Source of the DNA: an uncultured Collinsella sp.
GTDB taxonomy: Bacteria > Actinomycetota > Coriobacteriia > Coriobacteriales > Coriobacteriaceae
DNA: 5,237 nucleotides
Assembly: GCA_900554905.1 (NCBI GenBank)
Contig: USJB01000096.1
Coordinates: 1 to 5,237, forward strand
Reading direction: 5' to 3'
A model generated the notes under the pieces. It searched no databases, was not told the origin of the DNA, and worked only from the letters and a program-made list of their open reading frames with translations. The translations under genes and the position numbers were made by a program. Shown piece by piece: positions 5,147-5,237 of the stretch. Numbering within the stretch: the first letter of the stretch is position 1; every line of letters starts with the position of its first letter.

Positions 5147-5192
5147 GCGCGGTGTTCAGACCGAACTGTGCCTCCCGGTGCGAACGCCGCGC
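5147..5192 (+). promoter_or_regulatory. Structured 5' leader stem-loop upstream of the right-edge gene
   Basis: GCGCGGTGTTC (5147-5157) pairs with GAACGCCGCGC (5182-5192), an 11-bp stem with one G-U pair. Inside, after a small internal loop, ACCG (5160-5163) pairs with CGGT (5176-5179) around a 12-nt loop. The stem ends 21 nt before the Shine-Dalgarno sequence. A leader of this shape could be an autoregulatory site of the ribosomal-protein type, an attenuator part, or a 5' stabiliser; which one is unknown. The GCGCG at 5147-5151 can instead pair upstream (see findings). Confidence 0.6.
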
Positions 5193-5225
5193 TCACACTC
5201 TCTATCTGATCGTAAGGAGAAAAAC

Positions 5226-5237
5226 ATGAGCAAGACC
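5226..5237 (+). CDS. Start of an unidentified gene (first four codons, MSKT)
   Basis: ATG AGC AAG ACC runs into the right edge. It is accepted as a real start because a full Shine-Dalgarno AAGGAG (5214-5219) lies 6 nt upstream and a structured leader precedes it. The four residues are too few to name the product. The strong ribosome-binding site and leader suggest a well-expressed gene, possibly of the translation apparatus, but that is a guess. It is divergent from the U32 operon. Confidence 0.7.

Overview
The window looks like chromosomal DNA from a high-GC, host-associated actinobacterium of the class Coriobacteriia, probably Collinsella or a close relative. This is inferred from the GC-rich, strongly biased coding sequence, the combination of protein families, and repeat words I recall from that group. 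It has not been confirmed by a search.

Layout: (1) Positions 3-230 (+) hold the C-terminal tail of a DUF4143-type AAA ATPase, lower in GC (about 54%) than its neighbours. (2) A 43-bp near-perfect palindrome (238-280) sits between this gene and the convergent coaX. (3) coaX (335-1108, -) encodes type III pantothenate kinase, the first step of CoA synthesis. (4) A good promoter (1246-1274), the initiator tRNA (1306-1382, +) and a strong intrinsic terminator (1392-1421) form a one-gene unit divergent from coaX. (5) The gene-free interval 1422-1755 is packed with inverted repeats: three tandem 57-bp hairpin units with an exact 80-bp period (1471-1687), an abutting hairpin (1688-1722), and a REP-like hairpin (1719-1757) overlapping the stop codon of the next gene. 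(6) A two-gene minus-strand operon follows in transcription order: a long U32-family protein with DUF3656 (2431-4926), then an RluA-family pseudouridine synthase (1756-2415). They are 15 nt apart, and that gap carries the ribosome-binding site of the second gene. (7) The 299-nt intergenic region 4927-5225 has a candidate promoter for the U32 operon, several hairpins, and a structured leader upstream of a plus-strand gene of which only four codons (MSKT) are visible.

Functionally the core is housekeeping and centred on translation. It holds an initiator tRNA and a U32 protein whose best-known relatives (RlhA, TrhP) hydroxylate rRNA or tRNA. That protein is paired with an RNA pseudouridine synthase, so the operon is plausibly an RNA-modification operon. 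CoaX supplies coenzyme A independently.

The most notable element is non-coding. In the 80-bp-period array, arm sequence, 25-bp loop length and 23-bp linker length are all conserved, while loop and linker sequences have diverged. The apical stems and two arm positions change in a compensatory way between units, which points to selection on, or copying through, a folded RNA or single-stranded DNA form. Whether it is a dispersed BIME/REP-like element, a binding-site array or an RNA cannot be decided from this window.
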